Origin: Vibrio proteolyticus NBRC 13287
Lineage (GTDB): Bacteria > Pseudomonadota > Gammaproteobacteria > Enterobacterales > Vibrionaceae
Assembly (NCBI RefSeq): GCF_000467125.1
Contig: NZ_BATJ01000003.1
Span: 1-64,000, forward strand
Length of the DNA stretch: 64,000 bases
Direction of reading: 5' to 3'
The notes under the pieces are model-generated. The model worked only from the letters and a program-made list of their open reading frames with translations. It was not told the DNA's origin and did no database searches. Positions within the stretch are counted from its first letter, which is position 1; each line of letters opens with the position of its first letter. Of the stretch, positions 32,788 through 40,789 are shown piece by piece. Made by a program: the position numbers and the translations under genes.

Positions 32788-34863
32788 ATGCTAACCAGTA
32801 ACATTCAAAAAAATATTCACCACAGCTATCAGAACCTCAAAGAGCAGCTGGATAACTTTGTACCTCGTCGCGCTCAGAATTATCTGGTGGCGGAAATCGC
32901 CAAGACGTTATGTGGTGAGTATCACAAGTCAAATCGCATATTGGTGGCTGAAGCCGGAACCGGCATCGGTAAATCCCTGTCCTATTTAATGGCTGCAATC
33001 CCCGTAGCCTTGTTCAATAATCGCAAAGTGGTCATTTCTACGGCCACCGTTGCTTTACAAGAACAGCTGGTCAACAAGGATTTGCCCCTCTATCGTCGCC
33101 TCACCGATAAAGAGTTTTCATTCATTCTTGCCAAAGGACGTCAACGTTACTGTTGTGCCGAAAAACTCGCGACCGCCAGCGGTGTCGATGGCGGTCAAAT
33201 GGCCATGTTTGAAACAAAACCCAAAAAGAAAGACATTGAGTTACTTGAGACGATGTATCGCAGCATGGCTCAGGGAAAATGGGACGGCGACCGAGACTCT
33301 TGGCCAAAGCCCATTCCGGATGAACTCTGGCAACTGATCGTCAGTGATAAACACAGTTGTAATAACAGTATGCCAGCCCATCGTGGCTGCCCGTTCCAAA
33401 AAGCGCGTTCTGAACTGGATAAAAACGACGTTATTATTGCCAATCATAGTTTGGTGATGGCGGATTGTGATTTAGGTGGTGGGGTGATACTACCTGAACC
33501 GGAAAATACCATTTATGTGTTTGATGAAGCTCATCATCTGCCACATGTAGCTCGTGACCACGCCTCTGCAGCAGCCAGCCTGAAAGGCGCTTCGGCCTGG
33601 CTGGAACGACTGAATCAAACGGTATCGAAATTCGCCGGCCTGGCTGACGCGAAACGAGTTAACCGGTTTTTGAGTGAAGTTCAGGACTCAGCACAAGTTT
33701 TAATTCCATCGCTCAGTCAGTTGGCTCGTCAGTTCGACCCCACTCATTTTGAAGATAAGATTTATCGCTTTGAAAACGGCGATCTTCCCGACTGGCTGGA
33801 AAAAGAAGCACAAGAACTAAAACGGTACTCTCAAAAAGGCGCGCAAGCAGTAGCAAAAATTGCAGATCTGATAGCGGAACGGGTAAAAGATGGTGAGTTA
33901 GCGAATCGTCTGGCCGAGCCCGCATTGGCTGAACTGGGCTTTTACATTCAGCGTATGGATAACCTTGCTCAGGTCTGGAAATTAATGGCTGAGCCTAAGC
34001 GGGAAAAAGGCGCCCCGTTGGCGCGCTGGCTTGAACTGAGCCCCGATCGCGAAGGCGATTTTATCGTCAACGTGTCCCCTTTGGAAATAGGATGGCAGCT
34101 CGATCAACAGCTTTGGAGTCGCTGCGTGGGAGCGATATTGCTCTCGGCAACGATGCGAGCGCTTAATTCATTCAGCTACTTTTGTCATCAAGCCGGAATC
34201 AGCCAAAAAGAAGAGTATGGAACCCGTTTTCTGGCTCTGGCCTCACCGTTTGATTACCAAAATCAGGGAGAACTGTATCTGCCGAAGCTCAAATATGAAC
34301 CTCAGGCACCACAGTTTACCGACTATCTGGTGGAAATACTGCCCGATCTGATCAAAGACCGTGGGGCCAACCTTGTGTTGTTTGCTTCCTATTGGCAGAT
34401 GAATCAGGTAGCCGATGCGCTATCAACAGAATTCGTTAAAAGGGGCTGGTCTCTACAAATACAAGGCACTTCGTCCCGAACAGAAATTCTAAATAAACAT
34501 AAAACGCTGGTTCAATGTCAAAAAACCAGTATTTTATTTGGAACAGGCAGTTTTTCTGAAGGATTAGATCTTCCAGGAGAATTGCTGGAGAACCTGATCA
34601 TTACTAAAATCCCCTTTGCCGTTCCAACTTCACCCGTTGAACAAGCACACTCTGAGTACATCGAAGCTCGGGGCGGCAACCCGTTTATGCAGATCACCGT
34701 CCCGGAAGCGAGCAAAAAGCTGATACAATCCGTAGGTCGTCTGCTGCGTAAGGAGCGCGATTCTGGTAGAGTCGTCATCCTTGACCGACGAATCATTACG
34801 AAACGCTACGGCAAAGCTCTGCTAGACTCTTTGCCGCCTTTTAAGCGAACTATCGAATACTAA
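32788..34863 (+). CDS. dinG: ATP-dependent 5'-3' DNA helicase DinG
   Basis: DinG is an XPD-like superfamily-2 helicase that resolves R-loops and other structures. The 691-residue protein has Walker A VAEAGTGIGKSLSYLMA near residue 55, the DEAH box FDEAHHLP near residue 250, and C-terminal motifs FGTGSFSEGLDLPGE and QSVGRLLRKERDSGRV. The Fe-S region shows RYCCAEKL and later CNNSMPAHRGCPF: two tandem cysteines and two more, but not the C-x4-C-x5-C spacing recalled for E. coli DinG. A GTG 12 codons upstream is in frame, but TAGGT spaced before the ATG at 32788 supports that start. It is monocistronic or reads through to the TSUP gene. Confidence 0.94.
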   Translation: MLTSNIQKNIHHSYQNLKEQLDNFVPRRAQNYLVAEIAKTLCGEYHKSNRILVAEAGTGIGKSLSYLMAAIPVALFNNRKVVISTATVALQEQLVNKDLPLYRRLTDKEFSFILAKGRQRYCCAEKLATASGVDGGQMAMFETKPKKKDIELLETMYRSMAQGKWDGDRDSWPKPIPDELWQLIVSDKHSCNNSMPAHRGCPFQKARSELDKNDVIIANHSLVMADCDLGGGVILPEPENTIYVFDEAHHLPHVARDHASAAASLKGASAWLERLNQTVSKFAGLADAKRVNRFLSEVQDSAQVLIPSLSQLARQFDPTHFEDKIYRFENGDLPDWLEKEAQELKRYSQKGAQAVAKIADLIAERVKDGELANRLAEPALAELGFYIQRMDNLAQVWKLMAEPKREKGAPLARWLELSPDREGDFIVNVSPLEIGWQLDQQLWSRCVGAILLSATMRALNSFSYFCHQAGISQKEEYGTRFLALASPFDYQNQGELYLPKLKYEPQAPQFTDYLVEILPDLIKDRGANLVLFASYWQMNQVADALSTEFVKRGWSLQIQGTSSRTEILNKHKTLVQCQKTSILFGTGSFSEGLDLPGELLENLIITKIPFAVPTSPVEQAHSEYIEARGGNPFMQITVPEASKKLIQSVGRLLRKERDSGRVVILDRRIITKRYGKALLDSLPPFKRTIEY

Positions 34864-34909
34864 CCACATCGCGTATCGATGCCGTGATGCCTCAGATTAA
34901 AAGAGATTT

Positions 34910-35689
34910 ATGGAATTAATTGAGCCGAGCTTGCTCATCGTTTTAGCGCTTGTAGCATTTCTGGCCGGCTTTATTGATGCCGTAGCCGGAGGCGGAGGCA
35001 TGCTGACTGTACCTGCCCTGCTCTCTTTGGGATTGCCACCTCATATCGCACTGGGTACTAACAAGCTGGCCGCGACGTTTGCCTCCTCCACGGCTGCATT
35101 CACCTATTATCGCAAAAAGCTGTTTAAGCCCAAATGCTGGTTTCGAGCTTTTATTGCTACCTTGATCGGGGCGGCGCTCGGCACCCTGTTTGTTGACATG
35201 ATCAGCACCGACTGGTTAGAAAAAGTTCTGCCATTGATTATTCTGGCAGCGGCGATTTACACCATTTGGCACAAAACGCCGTCGGTCAGCCATAATGCCA
35301 CCCCACCGCCTTGCGGTAAGTTCCACAAAAAACAGTATGGTCAGGGGCTGATTTTAGGTTTCTACGATGGGATGGCCGGACCTGGGACGGGCGCCTTCTG
35401 GACGGTCAGTTCCATGGCCCTCTATCGTCTGAACATTCTGTTGGCATCCGGCGTTGCCAAAGCGATGAACTTTACCAGCAACTTTACCTCTCTGATTACT
35501 TTTGCCATTCTTGGTCATATAGACTGGGTGCTGGGCCTGACCATGGGCGTTTGCCTGATGGCTGGCGCGTTTGTCGGTGCACATTCTGCGATTCGTTTCG
35601 GAGCCAAGTTTATCCGTCCAATCTTCGTCAGCGTCGTCAGCATCCTTGCCGTCAAACTCGCTTATGATGCGTGGTTCGTAAATATATGA
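34910..35689 (+). CDS. TSUP (TauE/SafE) family membrane transporter
   Basis: The 259-residue protein has about eight membrane helices and the family repeat motif GFIDAVAGGGGMLTVPALLS near residue 20, with GTNKLAATFASSTAAFTYY following. The second repeat is DGMAGPGTGAFWTVSSMALY near residue 150. TSUP proteins move sulfite, sulfoacetate or other organosulfur anions; this YfcA-like type has no assigned substrate. Its stop overlaps the priC start (ATGA), so the genes are translationally coupled, although no functional link is apparent. Confidence 0.92.
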   Translation: MELIEPSLLIVLALVAFLAGFIDAVAGGGGMLTVPALLSLGLPPHIALGTNKLAATFASSTAAFTYYRKKLFKPKCWFRAFIATLIGAALGTLFVDMISTDWLEKVLPLIILAAAIYTIWHKTPSVSHNATPPPCGKFHKKQYGQGLILGFYDGMAGPGTGAFWTVSSMALYRLNILLASGVAKAMNFTSNFTSLITFAILGHIDWVLGLTMGVCLMAGAFVGAHSAIRFGAKFIRPIFVSVVSILAVKLAYDAWFVNI

Positions 35690-36234
35690 GCAAATTTGAA
35701 CAGTTAAGCAGCACGCTGACACAACTGGCACTGGATGCCGCGCAACTGGATCGCCAGCGCGGCGAACAGTATCAACCACTGTTTGACGAGCGCCTGTTTC
35801 GTTGCAAAGGCCGTCTGTTGGTGCCATGCGCAGAAGAAGCGAAGTCAACCTTCGACACGATTTTGCGAGAAGAGCAGGCCGGTATGCTAACCGCCGGACG
35901 TGCCGAATATCTGACCGAGCACTTACTCGCTCAGATCAGCGCCATTCAGCGCGAGCTCTCAACACAAAACATCCGCAAAAACGCGCCTCGACATCACCAT
36001 CATTTCCGCAAACCGATAAATGAGCTATACCAAGATTTGGCTCAGCATCAGGAATGGGAACGGCGACTGATTGATATGGTCCGAGAAAAGGAACGTGCGT
36101 TAAGCACCGCACCTTCGTTCCAACAGCACGAAGTGCAAAAGGCGTTACTTGCCACAGAACAACGTCTGAAACGATGCCAGGAAGCGAAAGTTAAACTGGA
36201 AAAACAGATCACCTACCGGGAGAAGCATCAGTAG
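35686..36234 (+). CDS. priC: Primosomal replication protein PriC
   Basis: PriC reloads DnaB at stalled forks that have a gapped leading strand. The 182-residue helical protein begins [20 protein letters not shown] and carries the PriC pattern [20 protein letters not shown] and the [20 protein letters not shown] segment, whose His-rich run is notable. The frame opens five codons earlier, but the ATG at 35686, overlapping the TSUP stop codon, is the better start. It is followed by ybaM, as in E. coli. Confidence 0.92.
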   Translation: MSKFEQLSSTLTQLALDAAQLDRQRGEQYQPLFDERLFRCKGRLLVPCAEEAKSTFDTILREEQAGMLTAGRAEYLTEHLLAQISAIQRELSTQNIRKNAPRHHHHFRKPINELYQDLAQHQEWERRLIDMVREKERALSTAPSFQQHEVQKALLATEQRLKRCQEAKVKLEKQITYREKHQ

Positions 36235-36236
36235 TC

Positions 36237-36401
36237 ATGTCAGACCCTAATTCACTGGAAAACGCGCCAGAAGAAGTCAAACTGGCGGTTGATCTTATCT
36301 ATTTGCTCGAATCTAACCAAATCGATCCTGAAGTTGCGCTGAAAGCGCTCGACATCGTTAAATCGGATTTGGAAAACCAACTCGCTGAAAGAAGCTCATA
36401 A
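36237..36401 (+). CDS. ybaM: YbaM family small protein (DUF2496)
   Basis: A 54-residue gene read directly from the sequence, starting two bases past the priC stop. The product begins [20 protein letters not shown] and continues with [20 protein letters not shown]. It is an acidic helical protein. E. coli ybaM also lies directly after priC and encodes a protein of similar length and character, so I assign it with fair confidence. Function unknown. It is followed three bases later by roxA. Confidence 0.85.
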   Translation: MSDPNSLENAPEEVKLAVDLIYLLESNQIDPEVALKALDIVKSDLENQLAERSS

Positions 36402-36404
36402 ATT

Positions 36405-37550
36405 ATGCTCCAACTTAGTTTTTCTCTAGACCAATTCCTGAGCCAGTACTGGCAAAAAAAACCCGTCGTTATCCGAGGCGGATTTGCAGACTTCGTCGAT
36501 CCCATCAGTCCGGATGAACTGGCTGGCCTGACCATGGAAGAAGAAATCGATTCTCGCTTTGTTTCTAATCTCGATGGTCAGTGGAGTGCGGAACACGGCC
36601 CATTTGATGAAGAAAAATTGACTCAGTTGGGCGACAGCCACTGGCAACTCATTGTACAGGCCGCCAACCACTGGCATCCGGGCGCCGCTCAACTCGTTGA
36701 GCCATTCAAAGCCATGCCTCAATGGTTGTTTGATGACGTCATGGTGTGTTACTCAGCACCCGGTGGCGGTGTCGGCCCACATATTGATCAATACGATGTA
36801 TTTATTATCCAGGGCCAAGGCAAACGTCGCTGGAGAGTAGGAGCGCTGGACGAAGGGCAATACCAGGAACAATGCCGCACAGATGCGCTGCGTCAAATCG
36901 AAGGGTTTGATGCCGTGATTGATGATGTGCTCGAACCGGGCGACATTATTTACATTCCACCCGGTTACCCACATGAAGGCCAAGCGCTGGAAGCGTCCAT
37001 GAGCTATTCGGTTGGGTTCCGTTCACCCAAAGAACAAGAGCTGTTGAGTAATTTCGCCGACTATGTACTGGCGCACGATATGGGTGATGCCCACCTGCAC
37101 AACCCCGAATTGCAGGCACGTCAGGCGCATGGTGCTATCAGCCAGACGGATCTGGCGCAACTGGATACCATGCTAAATGCTGCATTGCGCTCGCCGGAGA
37201 CAGTTCGTCATTTCATGGGCTGTATGCTCAGCCAGTCTCGTCATCAGTTGGATGTGGTAGAGCCAGAAGAGCCGTATCTTGAAGAACAAATCCAGAGCAA
37301 CCTGTATGCAGGCGACGCGCTGTACAAAGTCTCCGGGCTTCGCGCGCTCTATCATGAAAACGAGCCTCTGACGGCCTTTATTAATGGCGAAGTCTTTCAT
37401 GTTACTGACGACCAGGCACCGCTGCTACAACATTTATGCAATGAGGACAGTGTGATTCTGGACGATCTGGAGAGCCATCAGTCACTCGAAACGTTTCAGT
37501 TACTGACTCAGTTAGTCAATAAAGGATTCTGGTACTTTCCAGAATATTGA
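36405..37550 (+). CDS. roxA: 50S ribosomal protein L16 arginine hydroxylase (RoxA/YcfD)
   Basis: This JmjC-type 2-oxoglutarate- and Fe(II)-dependent oxygenase hydroxylates an arginine of ribosomal protein L16. The 381-residue protein has a cupin core with the iron ligands HID in GGVGPHIDQYDVFIIQ (near residue 125) and the distal His in IPPGYPHEGQALEA (near residue 188). A C-terminal helical and winged-helix part follows. It is the last gene of a tightly packed TSUP-priC-ybaM-roxA run that ends at a terminator. Confidence 0.93.
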   Translation: MLQLSFSLDQFLSQYWQKKPVVIRGGFADFVDPISPDELAGLTMEEEIDSRFVSNLDGQWSAEHGPFDEEKLTQLGDSHWQLIVQAANHWHPGAAQLVEPFKAMPQWLFDDVMVCYSAPGGGVGPHIDQYDVFIIQGQGKRRWRVGALDEGQYQEQCRTDALRQIEGFDAVIDDVLEPGDIIYIPPGYPHEGQALEASMSYSVGFRSPKEQELLSNFADYVLAHDMGDAHLHNPELQARQAHGAISQTDLAQLDTMLNAALRSPETVRHFMGCMLSQSRHQLDVVEPEEPYLEEQIQSNLYAGDALYKVSGLRALYHENEPLTAFINGEVFHVTDDQAPLLQHLCNEDSVILDDLESHQSLETFQLLTQLVNKGFWYFPEY

Positions 37551-37554
37551 TTAC

Positions 37555-37581
37555 AAAAGGAGCCTTAAGGCTCCTTTTTTA
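37555..37581. terminator. Bidirectional terminator between roxA and the chemoreceptor gene
   Basis: AAAAGGAGCC/GGCTCCTTTTTT with a short loop lies between convergent genes. Confidence 0.92.
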
Positions 37582-37591
37582 CATCGCAGAT

Positions 37592-39709
37592 CTAAACTTT
37601 GAATTGTGACACCAGACTCTGCTGGCGTTCCGACATCTGACTGATCTCAGCCCCGACGCTTTCAGACTCTCCCGCCTGATCCAAAATCGTAGCGCTGAGT
37701 TCACGGATGTTAGCCACACTTTGATTCACTTCACTGCTGACGGCTTGTTGCTCTTCTGCCGCTTTAACAATCTGACTGTTCATATCATGAATGGAAGCGA
37801 TAGATCGCAGAATGCGTTCCAACTCAGCCACTGCGTCATTCACCTGACTCGCGGACTGATTCGCCAGCAGATTGCCTTCTTGGATCGCCTCCACCACATC
37901 GCGAGTTCCGCGTTGTACTTTATCGATCACGTCGCGAATTTCCCCCACCGAATCCTGAGTCCGGCTGGCCAGGCTGCGTACCTCATCCGCCACGACGGCG
38001 AATCCCCGACCTTGGTCGCCCGCTCGCGCAGCTTCAATTGCCGCGTTCAGAGCCAATAAATTCGTTTGTTCTGAAACGCCTTCAATCACCGCCAGAATAT
38101 CGGTAATGTTCGCGTTGTTTGCCGCCAGCTCTTCGACGATGGGGACTGCTCGGGTCATGCGCTCGACCAGATTCACCATCTCCTGCTGCGAACGGCCAAT
38201 CACTTGTTGACCGGTGTCCGCAGACTGCTGAGCGGATTCCGCCGCTTCAACGGCCACTTCCGCATTGCTGACAACCAAGCCCGCGGTTTGGGTCATCTCT
38301 TCGGCGGCAGTGGCCACCATGTCAACTTCTTTAAACTGAGCCTCACTGCTACTGCGCGTTTGCTGTGCGGCTACTTTAGATTGCTCAGAGATCGCCGCCA
38401 CTTGGTGCGTGCTGTCGACCACTTGGCGTATCGTGCCCTGTAACTTATCTAAAAATCGATTGAATCCCTGCGCCAATTGACCGATTTCATCCCCTGAATG
38501 GGTTTCCAGGCGTTGGGTCAGATCCCCTTCACCGGACGCGATGTCTTCCAAGCGGTGAACCACTTCACGAATGGGTCTGACAATACGTATGGCCAACAAA
38601 GTGATGACCGTTAACCCCAGCAATACCAGTACACCTCCCACAATTAACTCGGTTTGCACACCACCAGCAACTTGCTGGCTGATGGTCGCATCCAGAGAGT
38701 TGGCATCCGCCAGGACGCTGCTGTCCGGCATCTGGAAAATAACTCCCCAGGTTTGGTTTGCCACTTTGATCGGTGCAAAGACGGTCAGCCAGCGCCGATC
38801 CTCACTCCAAAAACTGGCCACTTCCCCACCAAACAACAAATCGGTAAGCTTGTCTGAGGGAAGCGATTTACTGCTGAAAGGGTCACCCGCTTTCAACGCT
38901 GAATTATCGCTGGCAATCAGTGCACCGCTCAAACTGAGAATGTAAACTTGTCCCTGTCCAGCAAACAGACTGGCGTCAGAGGCGCTGGCCACCGATGACA
39001 GTCCGTTAAGATTCAGATCAATACCAAAAAAGCCTATCGGCGTGTCATCAATGGAAATCGGTACAGAGATCGATGCCGTCAGCATCGTGCCCTGCTCACT
39101 TTCCACCAAACGGGGAGTAGACACGCAGGTATCGCCAGTCGATACAGGACAGAAAAAGCGCTCGCTGTTGGCGGCGTCGTTGATCGCTTGTTCAGACAGG
39201 ACATGAGGTAAGACATTCTCACCATCAACCGACTGCTGCCAGTATGCAGCAAATCGACCCGCTTCGTTTGAACCGACGTAATCTGCATTTTCATAGTTGT
39301 TGTCTTCCCCATCCAGCATCTGAGGTTTAAACACCAGATAAGCGCCACGAATCGACTCAAAGTTGATCACAGATTTACGAACCATTTCGTCTAAGGCCGT
39401 GCGCAAATCTTCACTGGCACCAAAGTTTTCTTCACTATTGGTTTTGGTAAACAGAGCATTGGCCGCCAACATTTCTGAGCGGTAAATCGCTTCATTTAAA
39501 TATTCCGTTACCTCGGTTGCATTGAGCAGAGCCCGAGTTTCAAGTAACTGACTGGATTTCTCTGCCACCGAAGCCGAGCTCTGTTTTTTAATGATTTGTT
39601 GATTCGTGACGGCGTTATAAACGGAAAATCCGACCAAAGAGAGAGAAGTCAGTAACAGGCAGCATCCTGCCAATAGCGTGATTTTCCACTGTACGGAAAG
39701 CGTTCGCAT
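37592..39709 (-). CDS. Methyl-accepting chemotaxis protein with a Cache-type sensor
   Basis: The 705-residue receptor has TM1 (about 9-30), a large periplasmic domain (about 31-354) of dCache type with [13 protein letters not shown] and [13 protein letters not shown], and TM2 (about 355-375). A HAMP domain follows ([20 protein letters not shown]) and then the cytoplasmic signalling hairpin with its tip [20 protein letters not shown]. The C-terminus (SQFKV) carries no CheR-binding pentapeptide. dCache receptors commonly sense amino acids or organic acids; the ligand is not predictable here. It is a single-gene unit; the region upstream (39,710-39,947) is shared with divergent xthA. Confidence 0.95.
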   Translation of the reverse strand: MRTLSVQWKITLLAGCCLLLTSLSLVGFSVYNAVTNQQIIKKQSSASVAEKSSQLLETRALLNATEVTEYLNEAIYRSEMLAANALFTKTNSEENFGASEDLRTALDEMVRKSVINFESIRGAYLVFKPQMLDGEDNNYENADYVGSNEAGRFAAYWQQSVDGENVLPHVLSEQAINDAANSERFFCPVSTGDTCVSTPRLVESEQGTMLTASISVPISIDDTPIGFFGIDLNLNGLSSVASASDASLFAGQGQVYILSLSGALIASDNSALKAGDPFSSKSLPSDKLTDLLFGGEVASFWSEDRRWLTVFAPIKVANQTWGVIFQMPDSSVLADANSLDATISQQVAGGVQTELIVGGVLVLLGLTVITLLAIRIVRPIREVVHRLEDIASGEGDLTQRLETHSGDEIGQLAQGFNRFLDKLQGTIRQVVDSTHQVAAISEQSKVAAQQTRSSSEAQFKEVDMVATAAEEMTQTAGLVVSNAEVAVEAAESAQQSADTGQQVIGRSQQEMVNLVERMTRAVPIVEELAANNANITDILAVIEGVSEQTNLLALNAAIEAARAGDQGRGFAVVADEVRSLASRTQDSVGEIRDVIDKVQRGTRDVVEAIQEGNLLANQSASQVNDAVAELERILRSIASIHDMNSQIVKAAEEQQAVSSEVNQSVANIRELSATILDQAGESESVGAEISQMSERQQSLVSQFKV

Positions 39710-39947
39710 ACAACATCCTTATCGCAAACTAAATGATCTGAAAGCGCTTTACCAGCGTTTAGGTTCTACACCGGCAATTTGCATTGTTTATAAATTAGAC
39801 CACATTGTTTTTTTATATCAATCGAAAGTTTATAAAAATGTTAAACATCAATTAAGTGTTTAAAACGTCCGCGACGAAGCTCAGGGGAATATTTTCAAGT
39901 CGAGCTTCTGTGTTACCATCGAAACAAAGCGTACAAAAGGATAGAAA

Positions 39948-40754
39948 ATGAAAGTTATCAGTTTCAACATCAATGGCCTGCGTGCACGCCTGCATCAGTT
40001 ACAGGCTCTGATAGATAAACACCAGCCGGATGTGATCGGATTGCAGGAAATCAAGGTTCACGACGAAGCATTCCCGCTTGAAGCGGTTGAAGCTATGGGC
40101 TACAAAGTCTACTTTCATGGTCAGAAAGCACATTACGGTGTTGCCATGTTATGTAAGCAGGAGCCAATCGAAGTACGTAAAGGGTTCCCGACCGATAACG
40201 AAGAACATCAAAAACGCATGATCATGGCGACGTTTCTCAATGAACAAGGCGAAAAAGTCACCGTATTGAACGGTTACTTCCCGCAGGGCGACAACATCAG
40301 CCATGAAACCAAATTCCCTTATAAACGCCAGTTCTACAAAGATCTGATGACCTACCTCAATGGTTTCCATACTCAGGATGAGCAGGTAATCGTCATGGGT
40401 GACATCAACATCAGCCCGATCGATCTCGATATTGGCATTGGTGAACCAAACCGTTTGCGCTGGCTCAAAACCGGTAAATGTTCGTTCCAACCGGAAGAGC
40501 GCGAATGGCTGAAAACCTTGCTTGACTGGGGATTTGAAGACACCTTCCGTAAACTGCACCCAGGCGTCGACGATCAGTTCTCGTGGTTCGATTATCGTTC
40601 CAGAGGCTTTGACGATAACCGCGGTCTGCGTATCGATGTGATCCTCGCAACGCCATCACTGGCGGCAAAATGTCAGGAAGCGGGTATCGATTATGAGTTG
40701 CGTGGTATCGAAAAACCCTCAGATCACGCTCCGATCTGGTCAGTCTTTCGCTAA
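39948..40754 (+). CDS. xthA: Exodeoxyribonuclease III
   Basis: XthA is the main AP endonuclease and 3' repair exonuclease. The 268-residue protein begins [20 protein letters not shown], with the metal ligand in [14 protein letters not shown] (residue 34), and has [22 protein letters not shown] and the C-terminal catalytic [20 protein letters not shown] precedes the ATG. Its neighbours are not functionally linked. Confidence 0.96.
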   Translation: MKVISFNINGLRARLHQLQALIDKHQPDVIGLQEIKVHDEAFPLEAVEAMGYKVYFHGQKAHYGVAMLCKQEPIEVRKGFPTDNEEHQKRMIMATFLNEQGEKVTVLNGYFPQGDNISHETKFPYKRQFYKDLMTYLNGFHTQDEQVIVMGDINISPIDLDIGIGEPNRLRWLKTGKCSFQPEEREWLKTLLDWGFEDTFRKLHPGVDDQFSWFDYRSRGFDDNRGLRIDVILATPSLAAKCQEAGIDYELRGIEKPSDHAPIWSVFR

Positions 40755-40755
40755 A

Positions 40756-40786
40756 AACAAAGGGAGGCATAAGCCTCCCTTTATGA
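40756..40786. terminator. Bidirectional terminator between xthA and the metalloprotease gene
   Basis: AAAGGGAGGC/GCCTCCCTTT stem with a 4-base loop between convergent genes. Confidence 0.88.
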
Positions 40787-40789
40787 ACC

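Noticed and set aside
32700..32790. SOS (LexA) box at dinG
   Set aside because: No CTG-N10-CAG dyad of adequate quality was found, so damage control of dinG here is not claimed.
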